Positions 8,367-17,751 of a stretch of DNA of 64,000 bases are shown piece after piece. The notes under the pieces are model-generated. The model searched no databases. It was not told the origin of the DNA and saw nothing but the letters and a program-made list of their open reading frames with translations. The translations under genes were made by a program, and so were the position numbers. Every line of letters starts with the position of its first letter. Position 1 is the first letter of the stretch. The stretch is from the NCBI RefSeq assembly GCF_023614235.1, contig NZ_CP094264.1:4898001-4962000 (forward strand). Direction: 5' to 3'. Origin of the DNA: Streptomyces sp. MRC013. Its GTDB lineage: Bacteria; Actinomycetota; Actinomycetes; Streptomycetales; Streptomycetaceae.

Positions 8367-10993
8367 TCAGGGCGGCGGGGCCGGACGGGCCGCGAGGATG
8401 GCGATGTCGTCCTCGCTGTCGGCCCCCAGGCCGATCATCAGCTCGTCGCAGAACACGTTGAGCGGTTCGCGCGCCAGGGCGGCGGTGCGCCGGCCCAACC
8501 GCTCCAGGGCGCGGTCCAGCGACTCGCCGCGGCGTTCGACGAGCCCGTCCGTGTACAGCAGCACCGTCGCGCCGGCCGGGATCGCGTCCGTCGCGCGCGG
8601 GCGGGGCATGTCGGGGTCCAGGCCGAGCAGGACGCCCGAGCCGTCCTCGAGGAACCGGGTGCGGCCCTCCACCGTCGTGAGCAGCGGCGGCGGATGCCCG
8701 GCGGAGGAGTGCACCAGCTGCCACGGCCCTTCCCGCGGCCCCTTGACGAGACCGTAGACGCAGGTGGCGGTGGCCTCCCGGTGCAGGCTGTGGTTGGCCG
8801 CGTCCAGGCGGCGCAGGACCGTCTCGGGCGGCTCCTGGCGGTCGACGGCGATGCCGCGCAGCATGCTCCGCAGCTGGCTCATGGCGATCGCCGCGTCCAG
8901 GTCGTGGCCCGTCACGTCGCCGATGACCAGCGCGGTGTCGCCGCTCGGCAGGACGAACCCGTCGTACCAGTCGCCGCCGACCTGGGCGGTGGTGGACGAG
9001 GCGGCGTAGCGCGCCGCCAGCTCCAGGTGCCCCGCCTGCGGGAGCACGGGCAGCAGCGAGCGCTGCAGGCGCTCGGCGATGTTCCGGGTCTCCTGGTACA
9101 GGCGCGCGTTGTCCACCCCCAGGGCGAGCGCGCGGACCAGGTCGCCGACGAGCCGCGCGTCCTCCTCCGTGAACGGCCCGCCCGCATCCGTGCGGGCCAC
9201 GGTGAGCGCGCCGATGATCTCCTGGCGGGCCCGCAGCGGGGCGACGACGGCGCTGCGCGCCCGCAGGCGGTGGAACAGCTCCCGGTAGTGGGCGTCCAGC
9301 GGACTCGGGGCCCGGTCGGGCCGGGGAGGGGCGCCGAGCAGCAGCGGGCCCGCGCCGCCCAGCACCCGGGCCAGCGGCCCCCGCGAGGCCTCCGACAGCG
9401 GCGGCAGCACCCCCTCGAACTCCTCCATGCGCAGTTCCCCGGGGGAGCGGTGGACCACGCACACCCGTTCCACCCGCGCGTCCTCGGTGAACAGGTCCAC
9501 CGCGCACCAGTCGGCCAGCCGACCGGTCAGGACCCGGCCGACCCGCAGCAGGCCCTCGTCCAGGTCGACGGCGTCACTCAGCACGGCCCCGGTCTCCGCC
9601 AGCAGCGACAGCCGCTCCAGCGCCGACATGACCGTCCCGCCGCGCTGCCCGGCGGCGTGCCGGGAGGCGGCCTCGGGAAGCGGCGCGGCCCGTTCGCGCA
9701 CCCTCGCGGACCGGCCGCCGGAGCGAGGCTTCGACGGGGACGGCGCGGCGGCGCGGGGGGAGAGCTGGGCGATGAACACCGTACGGCCGTCCGCGGCCTC
9801 CTGGCCCTGGATGAACAGCCGCACCGGCACCAGCCGCCCGTCCCGGTGGAGCGCGGGGAGCGGCACCGACCGGCCCAGGATGCGCGGACGGCCGCTGAGC
9901 AGCAGCGAGGTGAAGGCCGCGATGTGCCGCTCGCGCAGGTGCTCCGGGACGAGCGTGGTCAGCGGCCGGCCCACGAGGTCGTCGGCGCGCCAGCCGAGGA
10001 GGTCGGCGGCCGGGCCGTTCACCGCGATGATCCGGTTCCGCTCGTCGGTGGCGATCGTCGGGACCCTGCGGGTCTGGACGTGGCCGGCGTCCCACGGCAC
10101 CGCCTCAGCCGGGCCGGAGCCCGGTTCGCGCGGCACCACCGTCCACGCGGTGGGGGGCGCGCCGGCGAGCTGCCCGGTGATCTGGCCGAACAGCCAGGTG
10201 TGGAAGACCCGGCTGCGCGGCAGCGACGGCAGGGTGAGCAGCCGCCCGTCCCGTGCCGCCTCCTCCGCGGCGTCGAGCACGCGGCTCAGCGTCTCCACCG
10301 CCGGCGCGGCGTCGGGCGGCACTCCCAGGGGTGCGGAACGCATCCCGCCCCCGGCGGGCCCGCCGCGCAGCGCGGTCGTGACGCACGCGCTGATCACGTC
10401 GTTGACCTCCTGGGCGGCGGCGAGGTCCGCCGCCGGGATCCCCAGGTCCTCCCCGCCGGCCGCGGCGAGCACCGCCTCCCTCAGCAGGGCGTGCCGGTGG
10501 TGCTGCGCGGCCGAGTACAGCGCGTCCGGCACGTCGACGAGCGTCACCGTCCGCCCGGAAGCGGGGGGAGGCGCGGGCGGCTCCCACGCGGAGGGCGGCG
10601 GCGTCCCCTCGGACCACAGCTCGAACCACACCGCCTTGGCGTCCCCGTCCGCCCGGACGCCGTACCGGGACGCCAGCAGCCCCACGAGCGCCAGCCCCTG
10701 GCCCGTGGCGGCGTACGGGGGCAGTGCCGCGGCACGGGCACCCGCGACGGCAGGCGGTCCCCGACCCGTACGCGGACCCTGCCGCCGGCGACCCCGGCCG
10801 ACACCTCCACCTCGGTGCGCGCGCACAGCACCGCGTTGGTGACCAGCTCGCTGACCAGGAGCTCGGCGGTGTCCACCAGGTCCGGCGCGACGCCGTCCAG
10901 GGCGGCCCGCACGAACCGCCGGGCCCGCGCGGCGCTCTCCGGGGCCGGGGGGAACCGCCGTACCGGTGCCTCCGGGGCATCGAGGTCGCCCAT
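8367..10993 (-). CDS. HATPase-PAS-GAF-SpoIIE PP2C phosphatase, split by a one-base frameshift
   Basis: Multidomain regulator of the partner-switching kind. After correction the order is: RsbW/SpoIIAB-like ATPase (VDTAELLVSELVTNAV N-box, ATGQGLALVGLLASRYG G-box), a helical linker, a PAS domain (TDERNRIIAVNGPAADLLGW), a GAF domain, and a C-terminal SpoIIE phosphatase with metal ligands in GGDWYDGF and IGDVTGHDLDA. The ATPase domain is broken between its two motifs: frame is lost near 10736-10743 in a GGG/CCC run, and one added base restores a single protein of about 875 residues. Start uncertain: ATG 10991-10993, or a GTG 15 bases earlier. Likely substrate is an anti-anti-sigma factor, which is family knowledge. 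Confidence 0.88.
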
Positions 10994-11071
10994 GACCTCA
11001 GTCTGCACGAGCGGGCCCGGCCCCGCGGCCCGCCCGGCCGGCCCGGCGGCAGACGGGTGACCGCGCCGTCC

Positions 11072-12286
11072 CTAGCGGAGCCCCAGGCAGGGCAGCCACG
11101 CCCGGGACGCGCCGTGCGCGGCCGTGAGCAGGGCGGCCAGCGCCCCCGGCGCACCCGTCAGCAGTTCCGCCGGCCAGCCGGACGCCGCCGCCCGCGGCAG
11201 GCGCCGGCGCAGCAGCGAGGCGAGCCGCTCCCGCAGCCGGGCCGCGCCCGCGTGCCGGGCGTGCCGGGCGAACGCGTCGGCCACCGCCAGCACGCCCGCC
11301 GCACCGTGGCACAGCCCCAGCACGTCGGCGGGACCGTCGCCGGACAGGTGGAACCCCTCGTCGTACCGGTCGGCCAGCCGTGTGAACACCGCCGCCGCCC
11401 GGTCCGCCGCACCGGTGTCGCCCAGCGCGTCCGCCGCGTCCCACAGCGCCCACGCCACACCGGGCGCGCCGTAGCACCACGCCTGCCGGGGAACCGCGCC
11501 GCGCGGCGGCGCCCGCCCGTCGAGGCCGGCGCCCGGCCAGGTGCGCAGCCCCCGGTCGTCCTCGTACACCTGCCCCTCCAGCCACGCCGCGACCCGGCGC
11601 AGCGCGTCGCCGGCCCCGGGGCCGGTGTGCCGTACGGCGGCGGCGAGCGCGGCGGCGACCCCGGCCGCGCCGTGGCCCATGCCGGTGTTGACGCGGCCCT
11701 GGAGCCACGCCAGGTGCGGGTGGTCCGCGTACCCGTCGGCGCGCAGCCGCCACAGGTCGTCCGCGTCGCACAGGGCGGCGAGCCGGTCCCGGTGGGGCAG
11801 GAGGTGGCCCGGCTCGGGGCGGGCGCCGGCGCAGTGCGCGAGGAGGGTCCCCGCGGGGCCGAGGACCAGGTCGTAGTCGGCCAGCCGCACCCCCCGGCGG
11901 CGGCCGCCGCGCGTCGCCGCGGCGGCGGCCAGCCGGTCGCGGAGCCGGTCGGCGACGGGGTGGAGGCGGGGGTGGAGGGCGGCGCCGAGGCGCAGTCCGA
12001 CGAGGGTGCCGGCCAGGCCCCCGTCGTACAGCCCGTGGTGGCCGGGGCCCCGGCCGGCGCCGCGCGCCCAGACCGCGACGGCACGGGCGGCCGCGCGCTC
12101 CGCCTCCGGCGTCCCGCTGCCGACGCTCGCCAGCGTGTGGGCGAGGACGGGGACGCCGGGATCGGAGGGGGACCGGGCGGCGCCGGGGCCGTCCGGCGCG
12201 GCGGTCCAGGCGGTCAGGTAGCCGGTGGCGAGGCCGACCGCGCCGGACGGATCGTGCGGGGGGAGGGGATCGGGCCGGTGCTGCAC
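11072..12286 (-). CDS. LanC-like lanthionine cyclase
   Basis: Zinc enzyme that adds precursor cysteines to dehydroalanine/dehydrobutyrine to close lanthionine rings. It has 404 residues, alternating Gly-rich turns of the alpha/alpha toroid (HGLYDGGLAGTL, NTGMGHGAAG, SGWPAELLTGAPG), and the three zinc ligands in AWCYGAPG and GLCHGAAG. The GTG start at 12284-12286 has GAGGAG five bases upstream. Last gene of the lanthipeptide locus, separated from lanA by a strong hairpin, so expression is probably lower than that of the precursor. Confidence 0.9.
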   Translation of the reverse strand: MQHRPDPLPPHDPSGAVGLATGYLTAWTAAPDGPGAARSPSDPGVPVLAHTLASVGSGTPEAERAAARAVAVWARGAGRGPGHHGLYDGGLAGTLVGLRLGAALHPRLHPVADRLRDRLAAAAATRGGRRRGVRLADYDLVLGPAGTLLAHCAGARPEPGHLLPHRDRLAALCDADDLWRLRADGYADHPHLAWLQGRVNTGMGHGAAGVAAALAAAVRHTGPGAGDALRRVAAWLEGQVYEDDRGLRTWPGAGLDGRAPPRGAVPRQAWCYGAPGVAWALWDAADALGDTGAADRAAAVFTRLADRYDEGFHLSGDGPADVLGLCHGAAGVLAVADAFARHARHAGAARLRERLASLLRRRLPRAAASGWPAELLTGAPGALAALLTAAHGASRAWLPCLGLR

Positions 12287-12321
12287 GGTGCTCCTCGGGT
12301 CGCGGCGGCCTGGGGCGCGGC

Positions 12322-12349
12322 GGAGCCGCCCGGTCCACCGGGCGGCTCC
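12322..12349 (-). terminator. Hairpin between lanA and lanC (probable attenuator)
   Basis: GGAGCCGCCCGG, loop TCCA, then the perfect complement: a 12-bp GC stem with a four-base loop, 18 bases after the lanA stop and ahead of lanC. In lanthipeptide operons a partial terminator at this place raises precursor message over that of the modifying enzyme. Confidence 0.65.
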
Positions 12350-12366
12350 TGTCGTACGGCCGGCCG

Positions 12367-12522
12367 CTACATGCAGACGGCCGAGGCGCAGACGACGATC
12401 GTGCAGAGCAGGCTGCAGACCTCCGACGTGGCCTGGACATCGGGCAGTTCGGTCTCGGTGATGCGCTCGTCGAGGTCGTCGATCAGGGCGTCCAGGTCGG
12501 ACAGCTCCAGGGTGTCGGGCAC
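12367..12522 (-). CDS. Lanthipeptide precursor peptide LanA
   Basis: A 51-residue peptide. The GTG start at 12520-12522 has AAGG eight bases upstream; an earlier GTG nine bases away would overlap that ribosome site. The leader is acidic (LELSDLDALIDDLDERITETE), as expected for a LanB substrate. The core after about residue 31 is TSEVCSLLC followed by TIVVCASAVCM: four cysteines, each preceded by its own Ser/Thr at a spacing of two or three residues (S33-C36, S37-C40, T41-C45, S47-C50). It lies 37 bases after the LanB stop and before the LanC gene. I do not recognise the family; no known product name is claimed. Confidence 0.85.
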   Translation of the reverse strand: MPDTLELSDLDALIDDLDERITETELPDVQATSEVCSLLCTIVVCASAVCM

Positions 12523-12559
12523 GGGTTCCACCTTTCGTGTCGTTGCTTCCCCGATCTCG

Positions 12560-15118
12560 TCACGGGGTGTTGACCGCCCCGGCGGTCCGCCGTCCGCGGG
12601 GGACGGCGGGGCCGGGAACGCCTGGGGGCGCCCCGCAGGGCAGCAGCGCGGCCGCGGCCCGCGCGGCCAGGTGCTCCGGACGGGCGCGGTGGGGAAGGCG
12701 CAGCAGGACCTGGGCGGCGACCGGCGCCCCGCCGTGCAGCGGGTCGCGCAGGACCAGGCCGTCCGGGCCGGGCAGCATCTCCTCGGCGAACAGGTCGCCG
12801 CCCGCCTGCCGGGCGCGGAGCCGCTCGACCAGCGGGACGGCGGTCACGGAGTCCAGATCGGCCGGGACGGGCTTCGCCCCCGGGGCGGTGCGCAGGAAGA
12901 CGTGGCGGGGGAGGCCGGCGGAGCGCCGCAGCAGCGCCAGCGCGCGCACCTTCGCCAGGGCGGTGTCCCGCGGGTCCCACAACCGGGCGGGGTCCAGCCG
13001 CCAGGTCGCCGGGGCCACCACGAGCGTGCCGCCCGCCACCGTCAGCCGCGGCAGCCTGGCGTGCCCGGGCAGCGCCGCCTCCAGACCGTCCAGCCGCACC
13101 ACCCGCCGGGTGACCGGGAGGCCCGCCGCGAGCAGCAGCCGCAGCAGATGGTCGTACGGGGGCACGGGGCCGCGCGTGGCGTGGTGGACCGGCACGATCC
13201 GCCTCCCGTCCGCCTCGGCGACCAGGCGCCCCTCCCGCGTCCGCACCGTGATCCGGTCCAGCGGCAGGTACCGCGCCCCGCCGCCGGCCGGGCCGTAGTA
13301 CGGGGTCGGGTCCGGGTCGCCCGTCCACCACGACGTGACGACCGGGCGCCGCACGGCGTTGGCCGCCCGCTCCGCGAGCGGCGGCACCAGCACCTCCACG
13401 AACCGCACGCCGGTGCGCCGCTCCAGCTCCGCCAGGAACGCCCGGTACGCGTCGGCGGCCCCGTACCCGCCGTCCAGCGCCCGCATCCCGTCCGCGAACC
13501 GCGCGTCCAGCATCCCCGCGGGGGACGCCGTCTCCAGTACGGCGACCGGGGACCCCGGGCCGCCGGCCAGGGGCCGCAGCAGGCAGTCGAACGGCCAGGG
13601 CGGCAGGGCCTCGTCGGCGGGAGGCGCGCCGAGCGCGTCCAGCAGCGCGTCGTCCAGGTCGACCCGCTCCTCGCCGGCACGGGCCGCCAGATGACCGAGC
13701 AGCGCGGCGTAGCCGGGGTCCCCGCCCGGCGCGTCGGCCGCGGCCCAGCCCGTGTACCCGCGGCGCACGGCGTGGACGGCGTCCCCGCCGGGGGCGAGCA
13801 GCTCGGCGAGGACCTCGCCGACCGGCCGGGGCTCCGCTCCGACCGGCCAGTCCTCGGGCGCCCGGCGGGCCGCCCCGGCCTCGCGCAGCGCGGCGACCCG
13901 CGTGGCCACCCGCACCCCGTCGCGCACGCGGTCGGCGGCCCGCACGCCCACGACCGCGTCCGCCCGCCGGTACACGTCCGCGAACCACGCCCCGGCGTCC
14001 GCCGCCGGAAGCGGCGGGGGCGCGCCCGGCGGCGACCACGCCCCGTACCGCCGCCGGGGCGCCGCGCACACCTGGAGCACCCCCGTGCCGGCCAGGTGCC
14101 GGAGGAACCCGCGCAGCACCGCCGGGTCCGCGGACCGCCCGCCCGGCCCCGGGGCGAGCAGCGCCTCCTCCACGTCCCCGAGCGCCACCGGCCCGTCCGC
14201 GAGCAGCGCCAGGACCCGCTCCAGCGCCCCGGTGCGCCGCAGGACGACGTGGCGCAGCCGCTCCGGCGCGTGCGGCTCCACCACCCAGCAGCGCAGCACC
14301 GACGGGCCACCGCCCGGGCCGCCCTCCGTGAAGTGCAGCGGCGCGGGCGCGAGCAGCGTCGACGGCGGCGCGTCCAGCAGGTCGACCGGCCCGCTCCCGG
14401 CCCGTACGAGGTGGACGTTCTCCACCTCCCCGAGGGCCGCGCCGCCGAGCACGCCCCTCCCCGCGAGCAGCGCACCGGCGCCGTCCGCCTCCCCGACCGG
14501 GACCGCGGCGACGTGGCCGGCCCAGCCCCGGGGCGTGGTCTTCGCGGCCATCCGGCCCAGGACGCGCCACAGGTACCCGGTCCGCTTGCGCAGCCGTCCG
14601 CCCAGCCAGGACTCGCCCCGGGCCAGCCGGCGCTCCACGTCCTCGACGACCGCGGGCGCCGCCTCGGCCAGGAACGCCCGCAGCACCGCGTCGCCGCGGG
14701 CCGTCTCCCAGGCGCGGACCGCCACCCGCGCCCGCTCGGCCGCGACCGCCTCCTCCAGCAGCCGCTCCTCCTCCCGTGCGCGCCGCGCGTCCGCGAGCAG
14801 CGCCCCGGCCTCCGCGGCGGCGGCCGGTACGGCCTCCAGGAGCCGGAGGTCCTCCGGGCCGGGCACCTCCCCGGCGTGCAGGCGCCGCCGCAGCGCCAGC
14901 ACGGCGCCCCGCTCGGCTCCGGAGAGCCGGGCGTCCGGCACGACCTCGGCGCCCACCCGTTCGGCCAGCGCCCGTGCCCGGGCGGCCCGCCGCCCGGCGG
15001 CGCCGGCGTGCCGGGCCACCCGGTCGAAGAGCGCGGGGGCGCCCGCCTCCGTCCACACGGTGCACGGCATGCCCGCGACGCGCAGCAGCGCGAGGGCGCC
15101 GATCGTCTCGGCGGTCAT
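12560..15118 (-). CDS. Lantibiotic dehydratase, glutamylation domain (split LanB, large part)
   Basis: Transfers glutamate from glutamyl-tRNA to Ser/Thr of the precursor. An 852-residue protein with the Lant_dehydr N-terminal fold: RLRKRTGYLWRVLGRMAAKTTPRGW-type segment around residue 180, LDAPPSTLLAPAP, and late strands such as HVFLRTAPGAKPVPAD and AEEMLPGPDGL. It lacks the roughly 300-residue SpaB_C elimination domain, which is encoded by the preceding gene; its ATG (15116-15118) is 1 base after that gene's stop. The arrangement matches split LanB enzymes known from thiopeptide and some actinobacterial class I lanthipeptide loci. Confidence 0.9.
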   Translation of the reverse strand: MTAETIGALALLRVAGMPCTVWTEAGAPALFDRVARHAGAAGRRAARARALAERVGAEVVPDARLSGAERGAVLALRRRLHAGEVPGPEDLRLLEAVPAAAAEAGALLADARRAREEERLLEEAVAAERARVAVRAWETARGDAVLRAFLAEAAPAVVEDVERRLARGESWLGGRLRKRTGYLWRVLGRMAAKTTPRGWAGHVAAVPVGEADGAGALLAGRGVLGGAALGEVENVHLVRAGSGPVDLLDAPPSTLLAPAPLHFTEGGPGGGPSVLRCWVVEPHAPERLRHVVLRRTGALERVLALLADGPVALGDVEEALLAPGPGGRSADPAVLRGFLRHLAGTGVLQVCAAPRRRYGAWSPPGAPPPLPAADAGAWFADVYRRADAVVGVRAADRVRDGVRVATRVAALREAGAARRAPEDWPVGAEPRPVGEVLAELLAPGGDAVHAVRRGYTGWAAADAPGGDPGYAALLGHLAARAGEERVDLDDALLDALGAPPADEALPPWPFDCLLRPLAGGPGSPVAVLETASPAGMLDARFADGMRALDGGYGAADAYRAFLAELERRTGVRFVEVLVPPLAERAANAVRRPVVTSWWTGDPDPTPYYGPAGGGARYLPLDRITVRTREGRLVAEADGRRIVPVHHATRGPVPPYDHLLRLLLAAGLPVTRRVVRLDGLEAALPGHARLPRLTVAGGTLVVAPATWRLDPARLWDPRDTALAKVRALALLRRSAGLPRHVFLRTAPGAKPVPADLDSVTAVPLVERLRARQAGGDLFAEEMLPGPDGLVLRDPLHGGAPVAAQVLLRLPHRARPEHLAARAAAALLPCGAPPGVPGPAVPRGRRTAGAVNTP

Positions 15119-15119
15119 C

Positions 15120-16076
15120 TCAGGCCCTCCCGTCGTCGGCGAGCGCCTCGGTGAGCAGCCCCTGCCGGGCCGTGGAGAAGCGCCCCCGGTTCCAGTGGAA
15201 GACCACCCAGTGCGCGGCGGCCCTGCGCGGCCCGATCCGGGCCTCCCCGGACTCGAAGTAGCCGGTCCGCCACTGCTCGGCGGCGGCGCGCAGCGCGTCC
15301 CGGTGCGCGGCCGTCCGGGCCCGCCACGCCGTCGGCAGCGCCTCCAGCCGGGCCCGGTCCGACTGCTCCCAGTACGCCCGGATCCCCGCGGCGGCGCGCT
15401 CCCGTTCCGCTCCGCGCTCCCCGCCCGCCAGCCGGCGGCCGGCCTCTTCCCGTACCGCCCGCCACACCCCGCGGTGCTCCCAGCCGACGACGCCCAGCCC
15501 GTCCAGGACCGCGCGCAGCAGTGTCAGCGACACCCGCCAGTCCGCCGGCGGGCGCACCCCCGTGTGGTGGTCCAGCCACGCCCGCGAGTCCGCGGTGTGC
15601 AGCCGGTGCACGTGCTCCATCGACCGGTCCCCGCCGAAGAGGTACGTCTCCGGTTCGTACACGGCCGGCACCGGCGGCGCCCAGCCGTCACGCGCCCCGC
15701 CGAACAGCGGCACGAGCCGCTCGCGCAGCGCGGCGGCGCCGTCCGGACCCGGCGCGTGGAAGCGGACGCGCAGCCCCGGCGGCTTGTGGACGAAGAAGAA
15801 GTCGTCGGCCGCCCCCGCCCCGGTCAGCTCGCGGGCGGCGCCGGCGAGCCGCCGGTACAGGGCGGGCCAGGCACCCGCCCCGCCGGGGGCGACGTTGAGC
15901 TGCACCCAGCCGCCGTCCGGCCGCCGCCCTTCGCGCAGGGCGCGCAGCCCGGCGGCGAGGAAGGTGCGGCGGGCCGCCGCGTACGCGGCGTCGTCGGGCG
16001 GCGGGGGCAGGGGGCCGGGGGGATCGGTGCGGGCGTCGCGGAGGCAGTCCGCGAGCAGACGTTCCACCTGCAGCAT
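15120..16076 (-). CDS. SpaB_C-type glutamate elimination protein (split LanB, small part)
   Basis: A 318-residue stand-alone elimination domain that removes the glutamyl group to leave Dha/Dhb. Typical blocks are GWVQLNVAP, DDFFFVHKPPGLRVRFH (residues about 90-107), PAVYEPETYLFGG and AHWVVFHWNRGRFS at the C-terminus. The first gene of the locus, with an excellent GAGGAGG ribosome site; the 208-bp gap before it must hold the operon promoter. No LanD, peptidase, transporter or immunity gene is visible next to the locus, so export and leader removal must use genes elsewhere, or be lacking. Confidence 0.9.
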   Translation of the reverse strand: MLQVERLLADCLRDARTDPPGPLPPPPDDAAYAAARRTFLAAGLRALREGRRPDGGWVQLNVAPGGAGAWPALYRRLAGAARELTGAGAADDFFFVHKPPGLRVRFHAPGPDGAAALRERLVPLFGGARDGWAPPVPAVYEPETYLFGGDRSMEHVHRLHTADSRAWLDHHTGVRPPADWRVSLTLLRAVLDGLGVVGWEHRGVWRAVREEAGRRLAGGERGAERERAAAGIRAYWEQSDRARLEALPTAWRARTAAHRDALRAAAEQWRTGYFESGEARIGPRRAAAHWVVFHWNRGRFSTARQGLLTEALADDGRA

Positions 16077-16284
16077 GCGGCCTCCTCGCGGGACGGTCCG
16101 GTGGGCGGCCCCCGGTCGGTTCCGGGCCGCTCCTCACCTTTGTGTCCACCGCGGAGTCCGTCGAAAGCGCGAGAGGAATTACTCATACGATCAGCGGAAG
16201 TGCGCTGGCGTACCGGTGTCGTGCGTGTGTGCGCTTCCGTGCGCGGGCGCCGCCCGCTCCCGGCGGCCGCCCTCCCGCCGGACC

Positions 16285-16443
16285 TCAGCCGTCCCCCGCG
16301 GCCGCCGTCCCCAGCGTCACCAGGCCGAGCACGATCCACGCCAGCCACAGCCAGCCGTTGCTCCCCAGCGCCACCGTGTACGCCGTCGTCAGGACCAGCG
16401 CACCGAGCGTCAGGATCCCCATGGTCCTCGTGGCTCCGGACAT
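16285..16443 (-). CDS. Small two-helix membrane protein
   Basis: A 52-residue hydrophobic protein: two transmembrane segments (ILTLGALVLTTAYTVAL and LWLAWIVLGLVTLG) joined by GSNG. The ATG at 16441-16443 is preceded by GGAGGAGG with ideal spacing, so I prefer it to the frame that starts 12 codons upstream. No recognised family. It lies between the lanthipeptide locus and ctaG on the same strand. A role in either is possible but unsupported. Confidence 0.75.
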   Translation of the reverse strand: MSGATRTMGILTLGALVLTTAYTVALGSNGWLWLAWIVLGLVTLGTAAAGDG

Positions 16444-16516
16444 CGCGCCCTCCTCCCGGCCGCGGCCCCGCCCTGCCATGGTCGCCCCGTCTCCGGGACG
16501 GCGCCAGCGGCGCGCG

Positions 16517-17467
16517 CTACCGGCCGCGCGCCTGGAGCGAGGCGAGGTAGGCGTTGTACGCCGCCAGCTCCTTGTCGCCGTCCCGGTCCGCCGCCCGGTC
16601 CGAGCGCCTCGCCACCCGCTGCTCGGAGCGGTACCACTGGTACAGCAGCGCGACCAGCACCACCACGGACGGGACCTCGCTGAAGGCCCAGGCGATGCCG
16701 CCGGCCGCGTTCTGGTCGGCCAGAGCGTCGACGCCGAGCGACGCCGGCGGGTTCGCGTACGTCCCGACCATCGGCTCCGACGCCATCATCAGCGCGATCC
16801 CGAAGAACGCGTGGAACGGCATGCCCGCGAACAGCTCCAGCATCCGCATCACGTAACCCGGCCGGTGGGGCCCCGGGTCGACGCCCATGATCGGCCAGAA
16901 GAAGACCAGGCCGACCGCGAGGAAGTGGACCATCATCGCGATGTGCCCCGCCGTGGAGCCCATGAGGAGGTCGAAGAGCGGGGTGAAGTACAGCGCGTAC
17001 AGGCTCGCGATGAACATCGGGATGGTGAACGCCGGGTGCGTGACCACCCGCGTGTACCGGCTGTGCAGCAGCACCAGCAGGAGTTCGCGCGGCCCCCTGG
17101 CGCCCCGGCCCGCCACGGGCAGCGCCCGCAGGGCCAACGTCACCGGCGCGCCGAGCAGCAGCAGGATCGGCGACAGCATGCTGATCACCATGTGCTGCAC
17201 CATGTGCACGCTGAACATGACCATGCCGTAGTCGTTCAGCCCCGTGCACATCACCAGCACCACGGAGAGCACGCCCAGCGCGAAGAACACCGTGCGGCCG
17301 ACCGGCCAGGCGTCCCCGCGCCGACGCAGCCGCACGACGCCCCAGCCGTACAGCGCCAGCGCGAGCAGGGAGCCCACCAGGAAGAACGCGTCCGGCGAGT
17401 AGGCCAGCCCCCGCTCCAGCGTGAACGGCGGCAGGTCCATCGTCATGCCGTGACCGCTGTGGTCCAT
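16517..17467 (-). CDS. Cytochrome c oxidase assembly protein, CtaG family
   Basis: Polytopic membrane protein (316 residues, about seven helices) of the caa3-type CtaG family, involved in copper insertion into cytochrome oxidase. Supporting features are a His/Met-rich N-terminus (MDHSGHGMTM), the conserved FSVHMVQHMVISMLSPILLLLGAP-type helix with its two histidines, FFWPIMGVDP and MPFHAFFGIALM. GGAG lies seven bases before ATG 17465-17467. The gene is transcribed alone or ahead of the small membrane protein. Confidence 0.9.
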   Translation of the reverse strand: MDHSGHGMTMDLPPFTLERGLAYSPDAFFLVGSLLALALYGWGVVRLRRRGDAWPVGRTVFFALGVLSVVLVMCTGLNDYGMVMFSVHMVQHMVISMLSPILLLLGAPVTLALRALPVAGRGARGPRELLLVLLHSRYTRVVTHPAFTIPMFIASLYALYFTPLFDLLMGSTAGHIAMMVHFLAVGLVFFWPIMGVDPGPHRPGYVMRMLELFAGMPFHAFFGIALMMASEPMVGTYANPPASLGVDALADQNAAGGIAWAFSEVPSVVVLVALLYQWYRSEQRVARRSDRAADRDGDKELAAYNAYLASLQARGR

Positions 17468-17751
17468 CAGGCGGCTCCTGGTTCGTGCTGGGTCGTCCGC
17501 TTGCCGCACCAGCCTAGGACCGCCTCCGGTCGCGCCGGCGGCCGGGGGAGGGTTCGGCCGCCGGCGCGGCGCCGCGCCCCGGTCCGCCCCGGAAGCGCCC
17601 GCGGCCGCGCACCGTCGGGGCACCCGGCCCCGGCGGGGCCTCGCGCGCCGGCCCGGGGCACCCCGGGCCCCGCGAACGGGGCGGGGTCCGTTCCCCCGCC
17701 GCCCGGGGCCCGGTCCCGCCGGCCCGGTCCCGCCGGCCCGCGGGCCCGGAC

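Noticed and set aside
10724..15154. A 1476-codon open frame on the plus strand across the lanthipeptide genes
   Set aside because: It is antisense to LanC, LanB and the phosphatase, has Arg/Pro/Gly-rich shadow composition and no start signal. It is a product of high GC.
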